Below, piece after piece: positions 1 to 9,555 of a DNA stretch of 64,000 nucleotides (position 1 is its first letter; every line of letters begins with the position of its first letter). The stretch is from Sphingobium cloacae (lineage in GTDB: Bacteria > Pseudomonadota > Alphaproteobacteria > Sphingomonadales > Sphingomonadaceae). The stretch covers positions 186,001 through 250,000 of the forward strand of contig NZ_AP017655.1 of assembly GCF_002355855.1 (NCBI RefSeq), in the 5' to 3' direction. The position numbers and the translations under genes are program-made. The notes beneath the pieces were generated by a model. It did no database searches, was not told where the DNA came from, and worked only from the letters and a program-made list of their open reading frames with translations.

Positions 1-484
1 CGGCGGTCCTGGCACCGGCAAGAGCCATGTGGCAACGGCGCTGGGCATCCAGGCCATCGAACATCATCGAAAGCGCGTCCGCTTCTTCTCGACGGTCGAA
101 CTGGTCAATGCGCTCGAGCAGGAAAAAGCACAGGGCAAGGCCGGTCAGATCGCCAATCGCCTCCTGCACTCCGATCTCGTTATCCTGGATGAGCTTGGAT
201 ATCTGCCGTTCAGTGCTTCAGGTGGCGCGCTGCTCTTCCACCTGCTGAGCAAACTCTACGAGCGCACCAGCGTCATCATCACCACAAACCTGAGCTTCAG
301 CGAATGGGCCACCGTGTTCGGCGACGCCAAAATGACCACGGCGCTCCTCGATCGGCTTACCCATCACTGCCACATCCTGGAGACCGGCAACGATAGCTTC
401 CGCTTCAAAAACAGCTCTGCCAAGCAGGCCAGAACCCAAAGGAGAAAACCACGGGTTGACCCACCCGTGACACCCGAAACATAA
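1..484 (+). CDS. istB: IS21-family transposition helper ATPase IstB (5' end outside window)
   Basis: AAA+ ATPase that assists the IstA transposase in target choice. The frame is open from the first base. It begins inside the P-loop (GGPGTGKSH, from base 2) and continues through the Walker B stretch VILDELGY to a TAA stop at 482-484. The C-terminal tail is basic ([10 protein letters not shown]), as is usual in IstB. The upstream part of the protein and the istA partner lie outside the window. The terminal repeats of the element follow directly. Family assignment is firm from the motifs; activity of the element is unknown. Confidence 0.93.
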   Translation, partial: GGPGTGKSHVATALGIQAIEHHRKRVRFFSTVELVNALEQEKAQGKAGQIANRLLHSDLVILDELGYLPFSASGGALLFHLLSKLYERTSVIITTNLSFSEWATVFGDAKMTTALLDRLTHHCHILETGNDSFRFKNSSAKQARTQRRKPRVDPPVTPET

Positions 485-493
485 TCCGCAGAC

Positions 494-529
494 GGGTCAC
501 TTCTCGATGGAAAACCCGGGTCACTTCTC
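494..529 (+). repeat. Paired terminal repeats of the IS21 element
   Basis: GGGTCACTTCTC occurs at 494-505 and again at 518-529, 24 bases apart. Each copy is followed by a similar GATGGAAAA or AGTGGAAAT extension. Repeated transposase-binding motifs close to the tips are characteristic of IS21-family ends. Confidence 0.75.
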
Positions 530-540
530 AGTGGAAATCA

Positions 541-1030
541 ACACGAACGGCAGAAAGAGCAGCCCAAGCCAGAGCCGGATGTGGTTGTGCCAACGCCGCT
601 TATCCAGCTCCCGATTCCATCCAGGGCTGTGAACGAAAAGCGAGAGCAAGAGGTTGAGGTGGTCGATCCTGGTCCCCCTGTGCCGGAAACGACCGCGCCC
701 AAGAGTATCGCTGCACCTGCGGCAAGCCGTGCATCGAATGACGCGCAGCCCAATTGGGAAGGGCAGATCCTGGCGCATCTTGAGCGCTTCCGCCGCTATC
801 CGGCGCGGGCGCGCGCGGCGCGCCAGGAGGGAACTGCTTTTCTCCGCTTCACGATGAACCGCGAAGGACAGGTGCTGTCCGCCACGATCTTCAAGAAATC
901 CGGCTCATTCGATCTCGATCGTGCAGCGCTCGATACGCTTCAGCGCGCCCAGCCTCTTCCTCCCATTCCCGCAGGAAGGCCCGATGTAGTCGAACTGACT
1001 ATTCCTGTGGAATTTTATCTGAGGCGGTGA
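541..1030 (+). pseudogene. tonB: TonB-family energy transducer, N-terminus removed by the IS insertion
   Basis: The remaining roughly 160 residues comprise a proline/charged periplasmic linker (KPEPDVVVP, PPVPET) and a complete C-terminal TonB fold (about 85 residues, containing RYPARARAARQEGTA and ending IPVEFYLRR). The N-terminal membrane anchor needed to couple to ExbB/ExbD is absent, and the frame runs back into IS DNA without a stop until 484. A GTG at 581 could start a cytosolic remnant. I infer inactivation by the adjoining IS21 element. No exbB, exbD or receptor gene is next to it. Confidence 0.8.
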
Positions 1031-1189
1031 TGATCGGAGGAATGTGCCAATTATGAAAAGCGTTTCAGCAAGGATCGGAACAGCAACCTTCGATTGGTTA
1101 TACACGGTCGCCAGTGAGACACCAATAGAACATCCGGGTAATGCGCCCGGACTGCGTCGGAGAGCGTTAACCTGGGAGGGCGATTGACG

Positions 1190-1966
1190 ATGTATGTTGG
1201 TCCGCGTCTGCGCGATGCGCTCTCCCGTCTCAACAGGGCGTCCTCGATTGGAGCGCTGCGCGACGGACTGGCCGATGCCGCCCGGCAGACAGGCTTTCCC
1301 TATGTCGCGCTGGTCCAGCATGGCGGCCTCCCACGGCTGGCCGAGGGCGCGCTGGTGGTCACCAACTATCCGGAGAACTTCGTCCGATCCTATATCGACA
1401 ATCACTACTTCGTCATCGACCCGGTCTATGAGGTGAGCCAGCAGCTCGATCGGCCGTTCGGCTGGGAGGAGATCGCAGGCTTCGTTGAGCTTACCGAGCA
1501 CCAACTGGCCCTGTTCAAGGAAGCGCGCCGATACGGCATTACCCATGGCGTCACGGTGCCGCTGGACATTCCGAGCGACTCCCGCGCGTCCTGCACCTTC
1601 GCCGGCCCGGAATCGATCGAGATCACGCCGTCGTTGATGGCCACGCTCCAGATCGTCGCGGGCTTCGCGTTCAAGGCGGGGCTCTATCTACATCACGCCA
1701 TGCACGGCCGCAATGATGCCAGGCTCACCCGCCGCGAGGCCGAGTGCACGGCGCTCATCGCGCTCGGCAAGACTGACTGGGAGATCGGCCAGATCCTTGG
1801 TATCGCCCAGACCACCGTACGATATTTCATAACGAGAGCGAAGCAACGTTACGGCGTCTTCAGGCGCTCGGAACTGGTCGCGCGCGCAATCGTCGACGCT
1901 CAGGTCATCCCTGATAGCCAGGACAAGGTCCCCGAGAGCGCCGGCGACAAGCCGGAACGTGAATAG
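1190..1966 (+). CDS. LuxR-type transcriptional regulator with autoinducer-binding domain
   Basis: 258-residue regulator. The N-terminal region, roughly residues 15-160, has the layout of the acyl-homoserine-lactone binding domain (Trp/Tyr/Asp-rich segment near IDNHYFVIDPVY and PFGWEE). The C-terminal 55-60 residues form a LuxR helix-turn-helix (LTRREAECTALIALGKTD, then VRYFITRAKQRYGV). ATG 1190 is chosen because a GGGAGGG ribosome site lies at 1174-1180; the in-frame TTG at 1184 is too close. No LuxI synthase is in view, so it may be a solo receptor. Its place beside a conjugation operon suggests quorum control of transfer, which is inference. Confidence 0.88.
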   Translation: MYVGPRLRDALSRLNRASSIGALRDGLADAARQTGFPYVALVQHGGLPRLAEGALVVTNYPENFVRSYIDNHYFVIDPVYEVSQQLDRPFGWEEIAGFVELTEHQLALFKEARRYGITHGVTVPLDIPSDSRASCTFAGPESIEITPSLMATLQIVAGFAFKAGLYLHHAMHGRNDARLTRREAECTALIALGKTDWEIGQILGIAQTTVRYFITRAKQRYGVFRRSELVARAIVDAQVIPDSQDKVPESAGDKPERE

Positions 1967-2158
1967 TCCCCATGGTGCTCTCACTGGCGTGGCGGGAGCG
2001 AACCGTTGTCCAAATACGGCCTGTACCTTTTTCCGGCGAGCAGCGCGTAAGGGTGGAGGTTGGTTGAGGCAGGGGAGTAGAATCGCAAAGGTGGGGAGTG
2101 GGGATGCGTGTTAAGGCCCCCGAGCGTATGCGCCGTGCTCTTTCAAGGCGTACACTGC

Positions 2159-2188
2159 TTGACGAACTGCAGCGGAACAGCGTACTAA
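2159..2188 (+). promoter_or_regulatory. Candidate promoter of the toxin-antitoxin operon
   Basis: TTGACG (2159-2164) and TACTAA (2183-2188), 18 bases apart, precede the antitoxin start at 2216. Three GTAC tetramers at about 2150, 2182 and 2197 flank this region and could belong to an autoregulatory operator. Spacing and fit are reasonable but not proven. Confidence 0.4.
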
Positions 2189-2215
2189 TTGAAGCTGTAC
2201 GATTGGAGGCGCACA

Positions 2216-2494
2216 ATGCCGCGAGCAGTAGTAGAAGACAACAGACGCATGAGCCTGCGGATTCGGCCGGAGCAAAAGGCTTTGCTTGTCCGGGCGGCTG
2301 CGCTCAAGCATACCGATCTCACGACCTTTGTCACACGTTCGGCGCTGCGCGAGGCCGAGAACGTGATCGAAGAGTCGGAGCGGACGAAACTGAGCGAGAG
2401 AGACAGCCTGCTCGTTCTTGATCTGCTCGAGAACCCGCCGCCGGCGAATGCGAAACTGCGCGCTGCCATCGCCGCGATGCCGAAGTTGGCATGA
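2216..2494 (+). CDS. tacA: DUF1778 / TacA-type ribbon-helix-helix antitoxin
   Basis: 92-residue antitoxin. An N-terminal DNA-binding segment (RRMSLRIRPEQKALLVRAA) is followed by an acidic, helical C-terminus that in this family wraps the acetyltransferase toxin. ATG 2216 has TTGGAGG seven bases upstream; an in-frame upstream ATG at 2189 lacks this. The stop overlaps the toxin start (ATGA, 2491-2494), giving translational coupling. It is expected to repress its own operon with the toxin as co-repressor. Confidence 0.9.
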   Translation: MPRAVVEDNRRMSLRIRPEQKALLVRAAALKHTDLTTFVTRSALREAENVIEESERTKLSERDSLLVLDLLENPPPANAKLRAAIAAMPKLA

Positions 2495-3018
2495 CGCTTC
2501 CTTCATGGCACGAGGAAGCGATTTCGAAAGCGCATGACCGGGCTTCATTCGACTGCGGCGACAATGATCTGAACGTCTACTTGCAGCGTTATGCGCGGCA
2601 AAGCCACGAGGCAGGCGGCGCGAAGACGTTCCTCGCCATCGACGACACCGACAACAAGACGGTTCTCGGCTTTTACAGCATTGCTCCGGGCAGCATGGAT
2701 CACGCGGACACGCCAGAACTGGCGAGGCGAGGACTCGCCAGGCATGAGGTGCCGGGCTTCCGGCTCGCGCGGCTTGCGACGGATGTGCGTGCGCAGGGGA
2801 AAGGACTCGGGGGTCAGCTCCTGGGCGCGATCGGGCGCAGATGCATTCGCGTCGCGGCCGAGGTCGGCGGGGTTATGCTGATCATCGACGCCAAAAACGA
2901 GCGCGCCGCCGACTGGTATGCCAGCTACGGCGCTATTCCGCTCCATGATAAACCGCTGACGCTCATATTGCCCTTTGCGACACTCGAACGTGAATTGAGA
3001 GCGGCAGGCCAGCTCTAG
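2491..3018 (+). CDS. tacT: GNAT-fold toxin, TacT-like tRNA acetyltransferase
   Basis: 175-residue GNAT protein. The acetyl-CoA loop is visible at residues 99-108 (VRAQGKGLGG, the R/Q-x-x-G-x-G motif). The C-terminal WYASYGAIP segment carries the tyrosines used as general acid in TacT-type toxins. Partnered with a DUF1778 antitoxin, it is best read as a type II toxin that acetylates aminoacyl-tRNA, which is known for the family. Beside a conjugation operon it may stabilise the element. It is full length with no broken motif. Confidence 0.9.
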   Translation: MTLPSWHEEAISKAHDRASFDCGDNDLNVYLQRYARQSHEAGGAKTFLAIDDTDNKTVLGFYSIAPGSMDHADTPELARRGLARHEVPGFRLARLATDVRAQGKGLGGQLLGAIGRRCIRVAAEVGGVMLIIDAKNERAADWYASYGAIPLHDKPLTLILPFATLERELRAAGQL

Positions 3019-3263
3019 GCGTTTAGGTCGCAAGGGGCCGTGCAACGTCGTTCGCCTTCGACGCGAGCTCCATAGCGGGGGTCGCTCGCGCGACTATATC
3101 CTACATCAGAACGCAAACGTAGAGGCGCGCTCCAGATCTGCTCGCAGAGAACAGAATCGGCGGGGTCAAAGCAGTATTCCGGTACGATTTGCCGCACAAA
3201 ACCGACTATGAATGATGGAACAATGACAAGATATCTGCTATAGTCGCACGTGAGGAATTATCG
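3019..3263. other. Intergenic spacer between the TA pair and the membrane protein
   Basis: No gene seen. A TATAGT hexamer at about 3240 with a weak TGGAAC 17 bases upstream could form the promoter of the following membrane-protein gene, which has a GAGGAA ribosome site before its ATG. Confidence 0.35.
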
Positions 3264-3719
3264 ATGAATACCGCAGTCGACATGCCCCCAACCGATCCCG
3301 TGGCGCCGCGGCTGAAGCTGGCCGATTGGCTGTGGCGTCCGTGGTACGCGAAGGCGTGGTGGGCTGCGATACCGGTCTGGTGGACCGGCATGGCGGTTTC
3401 CACCAAGGTCGCCCCGCTCGAAGTTTTCTACGACAGCGCGCTTGCCGGATTCCTCAATGTCGCGTTCTTCCCGATGACCGCGCTCATGGTGTTGGGTGTA
3501 GGTTTTGTACAGCAATGGCTCGCGTCCGTTTCACCCCGCGGCGATGGCGTTCCCCTGTCTGATGACGAAGCCGCCAGAATTGCCCGTCTGTGGGAGCAGC
3601 ATGAACGAGACATGGAAAACCTCCGGGCGGGTTCTGATATCTTTGATCCGAGGTCGGGTGGGCTTTATATTGGTAATCCCTCGAGTCTTCAGCACCCCAA
3701 TCGCTTCTTTCAGCACTAA
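3264..3719 (+). CDS. Small inner-membrane protein convergent with traG; entry-exclusion candidate
   Basis: 151 residues. A tryptophan-rich N-terminal third (WLWRPWYAKAWWAAIPVWW) leads into hydrophobic segments at roughly 31-48 and 60-88. A soluble acidic tail follows (DDEAARIARLWEQHERD). GAGGAA precedes ATG 3264. Its last four bases overlap the end of traG on the other strand. I do not recognise the family. In F and SXT/R391 elements a similarly sized inner-membrane exclusion protein (TraS, Eex) is encoded next to traG and recognises TraG. Size, membrane nature and position fit that role, but there is no visible sequence proof. Confidence 0.7.
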   Translation: MNTAVDMPPTDPVAPRLKLADWLWRPWYAKAWWAAIPVWWTGMAVSTKVAPLEVFYDSALAGFLNVAFFPMTALMVLGVGFVQQWLASVSPRGDGVPLSDDEAARIARLWEQHERDMENLRAGSDIFDPRSGGLYIGNPSSLQHPNRFFQH

Positions 3720-6700
3720 CGCTTTTTGAAGCTGCTATCGCCATCCCCGGCGCTTCCGTCGATGTCGGTCGAGAATCTTCCGCTTTTCAGAACGGAGTTT
3801 TGCTCGATCGACGTAAGCGGACCGGTGATGTCGAACGTGGCTCGACCGGAATCAGCGTCCTGAAGGTAGCGGTTACGCATGCCGTCCGGACCGAGAATAC
3901 GGTCGGATAGTTCGCGCGAGAAGGTGGCAGCCGGATCGCTGGACCGGGCCGCGGCTCGTTCGGAGGCAGCGATGGCCTCGCGGACGTCATAGTTGACAAT
4001 GTCGAGGGACGATTGCGCCGTCTCATTGCTAAGTCCAACATCGCGGCTCTCGAACCCCAAACTCCCGCCAACCCGCCCAGATGTGGACCGGCCCTTTTGG
4101 GTGGTCGAAGCTTGGTTCGGCTGCTGGCCTTTGCCGGTAGGTTGTCCGCGACCGCCTATGGCTTCGGATTCCTGGGTGTCGACACTTCCACCGAGGTGGC
4201 CACCGATCGTCGTGCCTATCGTTACCTGATCTTGCGCAGACCGCGATAGCCCGCGCTGCCATCCGGTCTGCGCGATGATCGCCTGCACGTCCCGCGTGAG
4301 CGTATCCGCCACCTGCGGGTTGAGCCGCCAGTTGCCGTGACGATCCATCTCGAACCCGCCGCGCAGCCAGTTCTGCATCATGGCCTGGCCCTGCTCGCCG
4401 CTGCTCAGGAAATGCTCGATCGTATCGGGCCCGGCCTGTTTCCCCGCCTCGAAGCGCGTGCTGGTGTCGTTGCGCGCCGATTGCTGGAAGCCGACCGAGC
4501 TGGAGACAAGGACGTCATTGTCAGCGAATGAAAAGCGCGCACGCCCGCCATTGGCAATCGCCCCGAGCTGGCTCTCGTTGATGAGACCGCCGCGCCACAT
4601 CTGCGCCGCCGTCTCGGGCGTCAGGTTGAGGCTAAGGTCGCCATTCTGCGACATGGCGATCTGCCGTTTCGACATCTGCACGCCATGCTCGCCCAGCAGC
4701 TGCTGCATGCGGGTCAGACGCTCATTGTCGACGATCCGGGTCAGCCGCTCGTTACGTGCGCGATCGGCAATTCCTTCCGCGCCGCCTTCGGCCATATCGA
4801 CCTGATTGCCGGCACCCTGCGACAATGTGCGAATGAAGCTATCGAGGTGGGCCGCCTGCCGCACCGACATGCCCGCAGCCGCCGCACCCTCGGCAAAGCC
4901 GGCATTGTCGGCCTGTCGACGCTGCTCGCCGATCCGAGCCGCAGAGCGCGTTCCATCATGGCCGACCTCGCGCTGCGCATCGAGCTTGCCCGACCGCTCG
5001 GCGAAGTCGTAGCCCGCCGCCTCGCGTGTGCGCCCGTAGACGCTGGTGCCTTCCCGGGCAGCCTCGGCCGTCGCGCCGTCGGCGGTGCCGACCTGCACAG
5101 CGGCATTGTAGGTTTCGAGCGCGCGCATCACCTGCGCTTCGTTGCGGCCAGTTGCGCGGGAGAGCTGGGAAATGGCGGTGGAGCGGGCTTCGCCCGAGAG
5201 GGCGTTGATGAAGGCGATCCGACGGGAGGTTTCCTGCACGCCGAGGCCGAGCATCGATGCGGCATTACGCTGCCCCTCATTGCTGCCGGTGCGGTGTGCC
5301 TGCTCGGTCGCGACATTGCCGCGCTCGATCCGCGTCACATTGTCGCCCGCGAAATCGCGCCGTCCTTCCATCGCGCCGACCTGGACCTGAGCGGCGGTGA
5401 GGTCGTTCCGCAGCATCTGCTCCTGGTCGAAGGTGTTGGCAATCAGCTTGGCGAAGGTTGGATCGGCCGATGCCTGCGCGATCACCGTCGAAGCTTTCAG
5501 TACCGCGTCCTTCTGGTCGTAGCCGTTCCGCTCGAAATGCCGCTGTGCGCCGGACAACATCATGTCATAGGCGCGCGTATCGCCGAACGCCTTCCACTGG
5601 ACCATCCGTTGCGTAAAGGCGGCAAAGGCACCTTCGCCCGCCTGTCCCTGGCCGAAATATCCCGTGCCCAGCGCGCGCAGCGCATCCTTCTCCGCGAAAT
5701 TATGGATCGCCGTCGTCGCGGCATTGTCGCGCACTGCGCGAACGGTCGCTGGATCGGTCAGACTACGGCCAGTGAGCGCTGGCGATAACCCGCCCAGTTC
5801 TCGTGCGCTATCGAGCCCACCCATGCCGAATGCGGCCGTGCCGTTCGCCCCGCCGCCGTGCTCGCCGAGGACCCGGCTTGCGGCGCCGAATGCCCGGTTC
5901 GCGCCGAAGGTCGAGCGCTCCCCGAAGTCGCCGAAGTTCGACGCCGCACCGCGCCGCGCCATGGTGCCCGCCGCCGTCGCCTGCGCCTCGAGCGCGCCCG
6001 CATAGCCCTCGCTTGTGGCGAGCGGCGCGGCGGCGGCCGTGCCCTGTCCCTGGACACCGAGGGCGCCGCTGGTGAACGAGGTGAACACGTTGCCCGAAAA
6101 ACGGAACACGGTGAACACGAAGGCGCCCGCAAGTCCCGCCGCAGCCGTGCGGAAGCTCCCGAAGATGGCGAGCGCCTTCATCGCGGAGGAGGGCGCGAGC
6201 ATCCATGCGTTGGCCGCGACATTGTTCGCGCGCATCTCGGCCAGCACGTCGGTCGCGCGGCCCAAGGTGAGTTGATAGATGCCGGCGTCGATCACGCCCC
6301 AAAGCGCGACGAACACGAAAAGACCGAGCGCGAACGACGCGACGCGCAGGTTGATCGGGGTGAGGATGAACAGGAGCGCGATCGGCATCATGAATAACAT
6401 GATTCCGAAGACCGTGGCCCGGATGGTCGGCATCCATTCGTTGGCGGTCGACATGGTGGCGAGGCCGGAGGAGACGACGGCGCGATTGGCCATGACGCGC
6501 GCGGCGGTTGCCGGACTGTCCTCGAACAGCACGTCTCCCACCGTACTGCCGAGCATGACATTGGTCAGGAACTGCTGGAGCGACTGGGGTGTGTCCATCA
6601 TCATCTGGCCGAGTTCGCCGATGTTGGATCGGCAACGCTGTAGCTGGGTCGCGTTGGTGATATCGTAGCCGGTGCGTGTGCAGACCTGCGCGACGTAATT

Positions 6701-7486
6701 GTCGAACAGCGCGGGCTCGGAGAGGCGCGTCGAGATATGCTCCCAGGTTTCGGTGCAGCTGACCGTCGTGCCGCCCTTGTCGGTGGACGTGAACACCGTG
6801 CTGAATGTCGCGGGACCCGCCATACCCGCGAAGGCGGCGGGCAGATCGGTGGCGGTGCGGAACAGCATATCATCGTCAACGCCATAGGCGGGCGAGACGC
6901 GCGCGACCGGATAGCATTGCCGGACATAGTCCTTGATCGTGCTATCTAGGAAGGTGTCGGTCATCGGACCGCGCGGGGACGCGGCATTGAGAAACAGATC
7001 GAACGTGTGGCCGCCCGCGCCGAACTCGAGCTTGGCGTGCGGATCGGTCGTATTGTCGTCGATGACCTCGGCCAGCGCGCGCTCCATCATATTGGTCACG
7101 CCCGCGACCAGCACGATCAGGTTCGGCACGTCGCCGACCGGCTGATAGGCGTTGCGGACGCGGTCATAGACATGGACCGTGCCCGTGGTCGCCACCATGC
7201 CGACGAACAGCCCGACGCCGATCAGCATCTGAAAACCGAACCCGACCAGCCCCATGCCCTGACCGCGGATGCCGGCGAGCAGGACACCGAGGCCGATGCC
7301 GACCACCGCGACGATCAGTACCAGTGTCTCGTAGCGCGGATCGCCGAAGATCATCGAGACCAGGCGGAAGGCGTCCACAGTCTCGGCAAAGCCGTCATAA
7401 GTATGGAAGCTGGTATCGATCGCCAGCGCGGGTGTGGCCACGAAAAGCGCGATCAGGACGGACAGGGCGCGGAGAATGCGGATCAT
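3716..7486 (-). CDS. traG: Conjugal transfer mating-pair stabilisation protein TraG
   Basis: 1256 residues, longer than F TraG (about 940). It has an N-terminal signal-like helix and membrane segments near residues 53-72 and 79-99. A periplasmic domain and a second group of membrane helices follow at roughly 350-480. The rest is a long Gly/Ala/Gln-rich hydrophilic region ending SSFKKR. The N-terminal membrane part is the TraG_N region needed for pilus assembly. The long C-terminal part corresponds to the mating stabilisation and exclusion-target region in F. It is the last gene of the operon, 14 bases after traH. No terminator is visible, since its stop overlaps the convergent gene. Confidence 0.93.
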   Translation of the reverse strand: MIRILRALSVLIALFVATPALAIDTSFHTYDGFAETVDAFRLVSMIFGDPRYETLVLIVAVVGIGLGVLLAGIRGQGMGLVGFGFQMLIGVGLFVGMVATTGTVHVYDRVRNAYQPVGDVPNLIVLVAGVTNMMERALAEVIDDNTTDPHAKLEFGAGGHTFDLFLNAASPRGPMTDTFLDSTIKDYVRQCYPVARVSPAYGVDDDMLFRTATDLPAAFAGMAGPATFSTVFTSTDKGGTTVSCTETWEHISTRLSEPALFDNYVAQVCTRTGYDITNATQLQRCRSNIGELGQMMMDTPQSLQQFLTNVMLGSTVGDVLFEDSPATAARVMANRAVVSSGLATMSTANEWMPTIRATVFGIMLFMMPIALLFILTPINLRVASFALGLFVFVALWGVIDAGIYQLTLGRATDVLAEMRANNVAANAWMLAPSSAMKALAIFGSFRTAAAGLAGAFVFTVFRFSGNVFTSFTSGALGVQGQGTAAAAPLATSEGYAGALEAQATAAGTMARRGAASNFGDFGERSTFGANRAFGAASRVLGEHGGGANGTAAFGMGGLDSARELGGLSPALTGRSLTDPATVRAVRDNAATTAIHNFAEKDALRALGTGYFGQGQAGEGAFAAFTQRMVQWKAFGDTRAYDMMLSGAQRHFERNGYDQKDAVLKASTVIAQASADPTFAKLIANTFDQEQMLRNDLTAAQVQVGAMEGRRDFAGDNVTRIERGNVATEQAHRTGSNEGQRNAASMLGLGVQETSRRIAFINALSGEARSTAISQLSRATGRNEAQVMRALETYNAAVQVGTADGATAEAAREGTSVYGRTREAAGYDFAERSGKLDAQREVGHDGTRSAARIGEQRRQADNAGFAEGAAAAGMSVRQAAHLDSFIRTLSQGAGNQVDMAEGGAEGIADRARNERLTRIVDNERLTRMQQLLGEHGVQMSKRQIAMSQNGDLSLNLTPETAAQMWRGGLINESQLGAIANGGRARFSFADNDVLVSSSVGFQQSARNDTSTRFEAGKQAGPDTIEHFLSSGEQGQAMMQNWLRGGFEMDRHGNWRLNPQVADTLTRDVQAIIAQTGWQRGLSRSAQDQVTIGTTIGGHLGGSVDTQESEAIGGRGQPTGKGQQPNQASTTQKGRSTSGRVGGSLGFESRDVGLSNETAQSSLDIVNYDVREAIAASERAAARSSDPAATFSRELSDRILGPDGMRNRYLQDADSGRATFDITGPLTSIEQNSVLKSGRFSTDIDGSAGDGDSSFKKR

Positions 7487-7500
7487 GGCGTGGCCCTAGC

Positions 7501-8925
7501 TCAGCGGTTGCGGTTGGCGGCGGCGCCGGCGGCATCACGCGCATCGCGGTCGCGCTGGCGAACCACCCCGGCATAGTTGGCCGAGAGATTCGCCGACTCA
7601 AGCGCTGCCATATAGGACTGACGCATCTGCGCGCGCTGGCGCAGCACTTCGTCGCGCAGTCCGCTCAATTGCTCGATTCCCTTGCTGAGGATGCGCGTCT
7701 GGCAGACCTTGGCATTTCCGGGATCGCTGGCCCCTGCCGCCGTCGCGCCGCGTTCGGCATTGGACACCGCGAAGTCGATGCTGCGCGTGAGGTCGTTGAG
7801 CATCTGATAGGCGAGCGTCAGGGCGACCAGTTCATCGGTGTCACCGATCACGCTCTCGACCATGCCCTGCCGCACGCCCCATTCCAGCAGGCGATAGACC
7901 GGCAATGTACGGACATTGGCGACGAACTGGCGTTCCTCGGGCGTCAGAGCAGCCCGGGTGCGGATTTTGACCGCAATTGACTCCATCCGTCCGCGCGAAA
8001 GGATCAGTGCGCCCTTGCCGCTGCCGTCCACGGAACAATCAGTCGAGGTTGGCGGCACGGCGATGGCTCGGGTCTGGACCTTGCCCGTTAGAAAATCGTC
8101 CACGCTCTCGGTATCCTGCCGTGGACAGGCCGGGATCGCGCTAAACAGAGGCACGCGATCGGTGGCGTCCCAGCGCATATAGACGTCGCCGACGCGCGCG
8201 CGCATAACGCCGGCCCATTCGGATGCTCCGACCCGCGCGGCGGCGTGGGCGAGCAGCGAGCCGGTCTTGAAGATGTCGGTGACCTCGGCGGGGCAGTTTT
8301 CGAGCGCGTCCTTCAAATCCTCGGTCGGATTGCCCTGATTGGCCTGGATTTTCTCACGGCTCTGCTGATAGCTTTTCGAGAAACCTTCGCGCACCGACTT
8401 ATAGCCGGTCATCTCCTCGATGATGCCGGACATGTTGTCGTCACCCTTGGCGATCTGCACCATGCGGTTGGCGAGACGGCAGTCGTTGACCTGGATCGAG
8501 TTCAGGAAGTTGGTCGCGGCCTCCATCTTCGAGATGATGTTGCCCATCTTTTCATCAAGGGTTTCGAGTAGATATTGAAAAGCAACGGCGGGCGCGGCCT
8601 GCAGGATGCTTTCGAGCTTTTGCACGAGGTAGTCCGGATCGAGGAAACTCATTCCCCCCAGGAACATGTCGATTCCGCCGCAGCCCGCCCTGATCTTCGG
8701 CAGCGTGACGCTCATCAGATAGTCGTTATGGACGTCGACCCGGCCCGACATGCCGCCCGCGGTGATGTAGCCGCGAGTCTGATCCTCGAAGCTGCCGGGG
8801 CTGGTGTAAGTAACATTGTCGAACCAGCTCTCGGCCCAGCTTTGCGCGGACGCGGGGGAAGCGAAGCCGCAGACCGCCAGCAGCGGCAGGGCAAGCAAGG
8901 TCAGACGACAACGAGCGGAGGCCAT
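7501..8925 (-). CDS. traH: Conjugal pilus assembly protein TraH
   Basis: 474-residue periplasmic protein of the F-type secretion channel, required for pilus assembly and mating-pair stabilisation. A signal peptide (RLTLLALPLLAVCGF...ASAQ) is followed by the TraH hallmarks: the segment GGMSGRVDVHNDYL, the GCGGIDMFLGGMSFLDPDYL region and later conserved cysteines. ATG 8925 is preferred; a TTG three codons upstream abuts the AGGAAAG ribosome site. It lies between the trbB-like gene and traG as in F. Confidence 0.93.
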   Translation of the reverse strand: MASARCRLTLLALPLLAVCGFASPASAQSWAESWFDNVTYTSPGSFEDQTRGYITAGGMSGRVDVHNDYLMSVTLPKIRAGCGGIDMFLGGMSFLDPDYLVQKLESILQAAPAVAFQYLLETLDEKMGNIISKMEAATNFLNSIQVNDCRLANRMVQIAKGDDNMSGIIEEMTGYKSVREGFSKSYQQSREKIQANQGNPTEDLKDALENCPAEVTDIFKTGSLLAHAAARVGASEWAGVMRARVGDVYMRWDATDRVPLFSAIPACPRQDTESVDDFLTGKVQTRAIAVPPTSTDCSVDGSGKGALILSRGRMESIAVKIRTRAALTPEERQFVANVRTLPVYRLLEWGVRQGMVESVIGDTDELVALTLAYQMLNDLTRSIDFAVSNAERGATAAGASDPGNAKVCQTRILSKGIEQLSGLRDEVLRQRAQMRQSYMAALESANLSANYAGVVRQRDRDARDAAGAAANRNR

Positions 8926-8970
8926 GGCAGACAACTTTCCTGGAAGTGGGCGAGGACGTGGCTCCCCATG

Positions 8971-9555
8971 TCAATTCCTCGCCCGGTTGGGGACGGGGCG
9001 TGGCGATGCGGCCACGATCCCGGTGAATTTCGACATGCCGCGCACGCCGACGGTGGGCTTCACCCCGGTCAGCATCTTGGCGGCAAGGTAGAGGTTGCGC
9101 GCCAGGTTCGGCTCGTGGTCGGTTCCGATCGCAACCGGAATGATGCGATTGGGATCGGAGACCGGGCGCACCCAGGCGACGGGATGCCCCACCCAGGGCA
9201 GACCGAGTCGCCCGGAGCGCAGCATCGCCTCCTGGCTACCGATCGTGCGCACCTTCCAACCATAGCGTTGCCCGAGGGCACCGAGTCTGTTCCAGAGATC
9301 GGCACAGGGCACGCAACCCGGCGCCGTGCTCATCTCGACGATGAAGGCCGGTCCCTGGCCCTTCATGGTTTCCGCGAAATCGGGCGGCCAGTTGCGTGTC
9401 ACCGGCACGCGGGCGAGCCATTGTCGCATCCCGGCCTCGGTTGCGACGGGATGGATCGCCGCGCGCATCGCCTGCTCGCGGGTGACAGGCTGTGCGGACG
9501 CCGGGGAAGCGCCCGCAAGGAACACGGCCAGCGTGCAGGCCAGGTGCCGCTTCAC
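8971..9555 (-). CDS. TrbB-like periplasmic thioredoxin-fold protein
   Basis: 194 residues with a signal peptide (TLAVFLAGASPASAQ) and a thioredoxin-type CxxC at residues 81-84 (CVPC) after a predicted beta strand. The start overlaps the traF stop by four bases (ATGA). In F the disulfide isomerase TrbB lies between traF and traH, which is the position here, so a thiol-disulfide role in folding the cysteine-rich TraN, TraU and TraH is likely. Similarity to F TrbB beyond the fold is not obvious, so the symbol is left empty. Confidence 0.75.
   Translation of the reverse strand: MKRHLACTLAVFLAGASPASAQPVTREQAMRAAIHPVATEAGMRQWLARVPVTRNWPPDFAETMKGQGPAFIVEMSTAPGCVPCADLWNRLGALGQRYGWKVRTIGSQEAMLRSGRLGLPWVGHPVAWVRPVSDPNRIIPVAIGTDHEPNLARNLYLAAKMLTGVKPTVGVRGMSKFTGIVAASPRPVPNRARN

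Larger units (their letters stand above)
1..543 (+). mobile_element. End of an IS21-family insertion sequence
   Basis: Contains the end of istB and then a short non-coding terminus with a duplicated 12-base motif, typical of the multiple terminal repeats of IS21 elements. The boundary is placed near 540-543, where the sequence reads GGAAATCAACA and then passes into a tonB reading frame. The exact end and any target duplication cannot be fixed without the other end. Only this end of the element is visible. Confidence 0.75.
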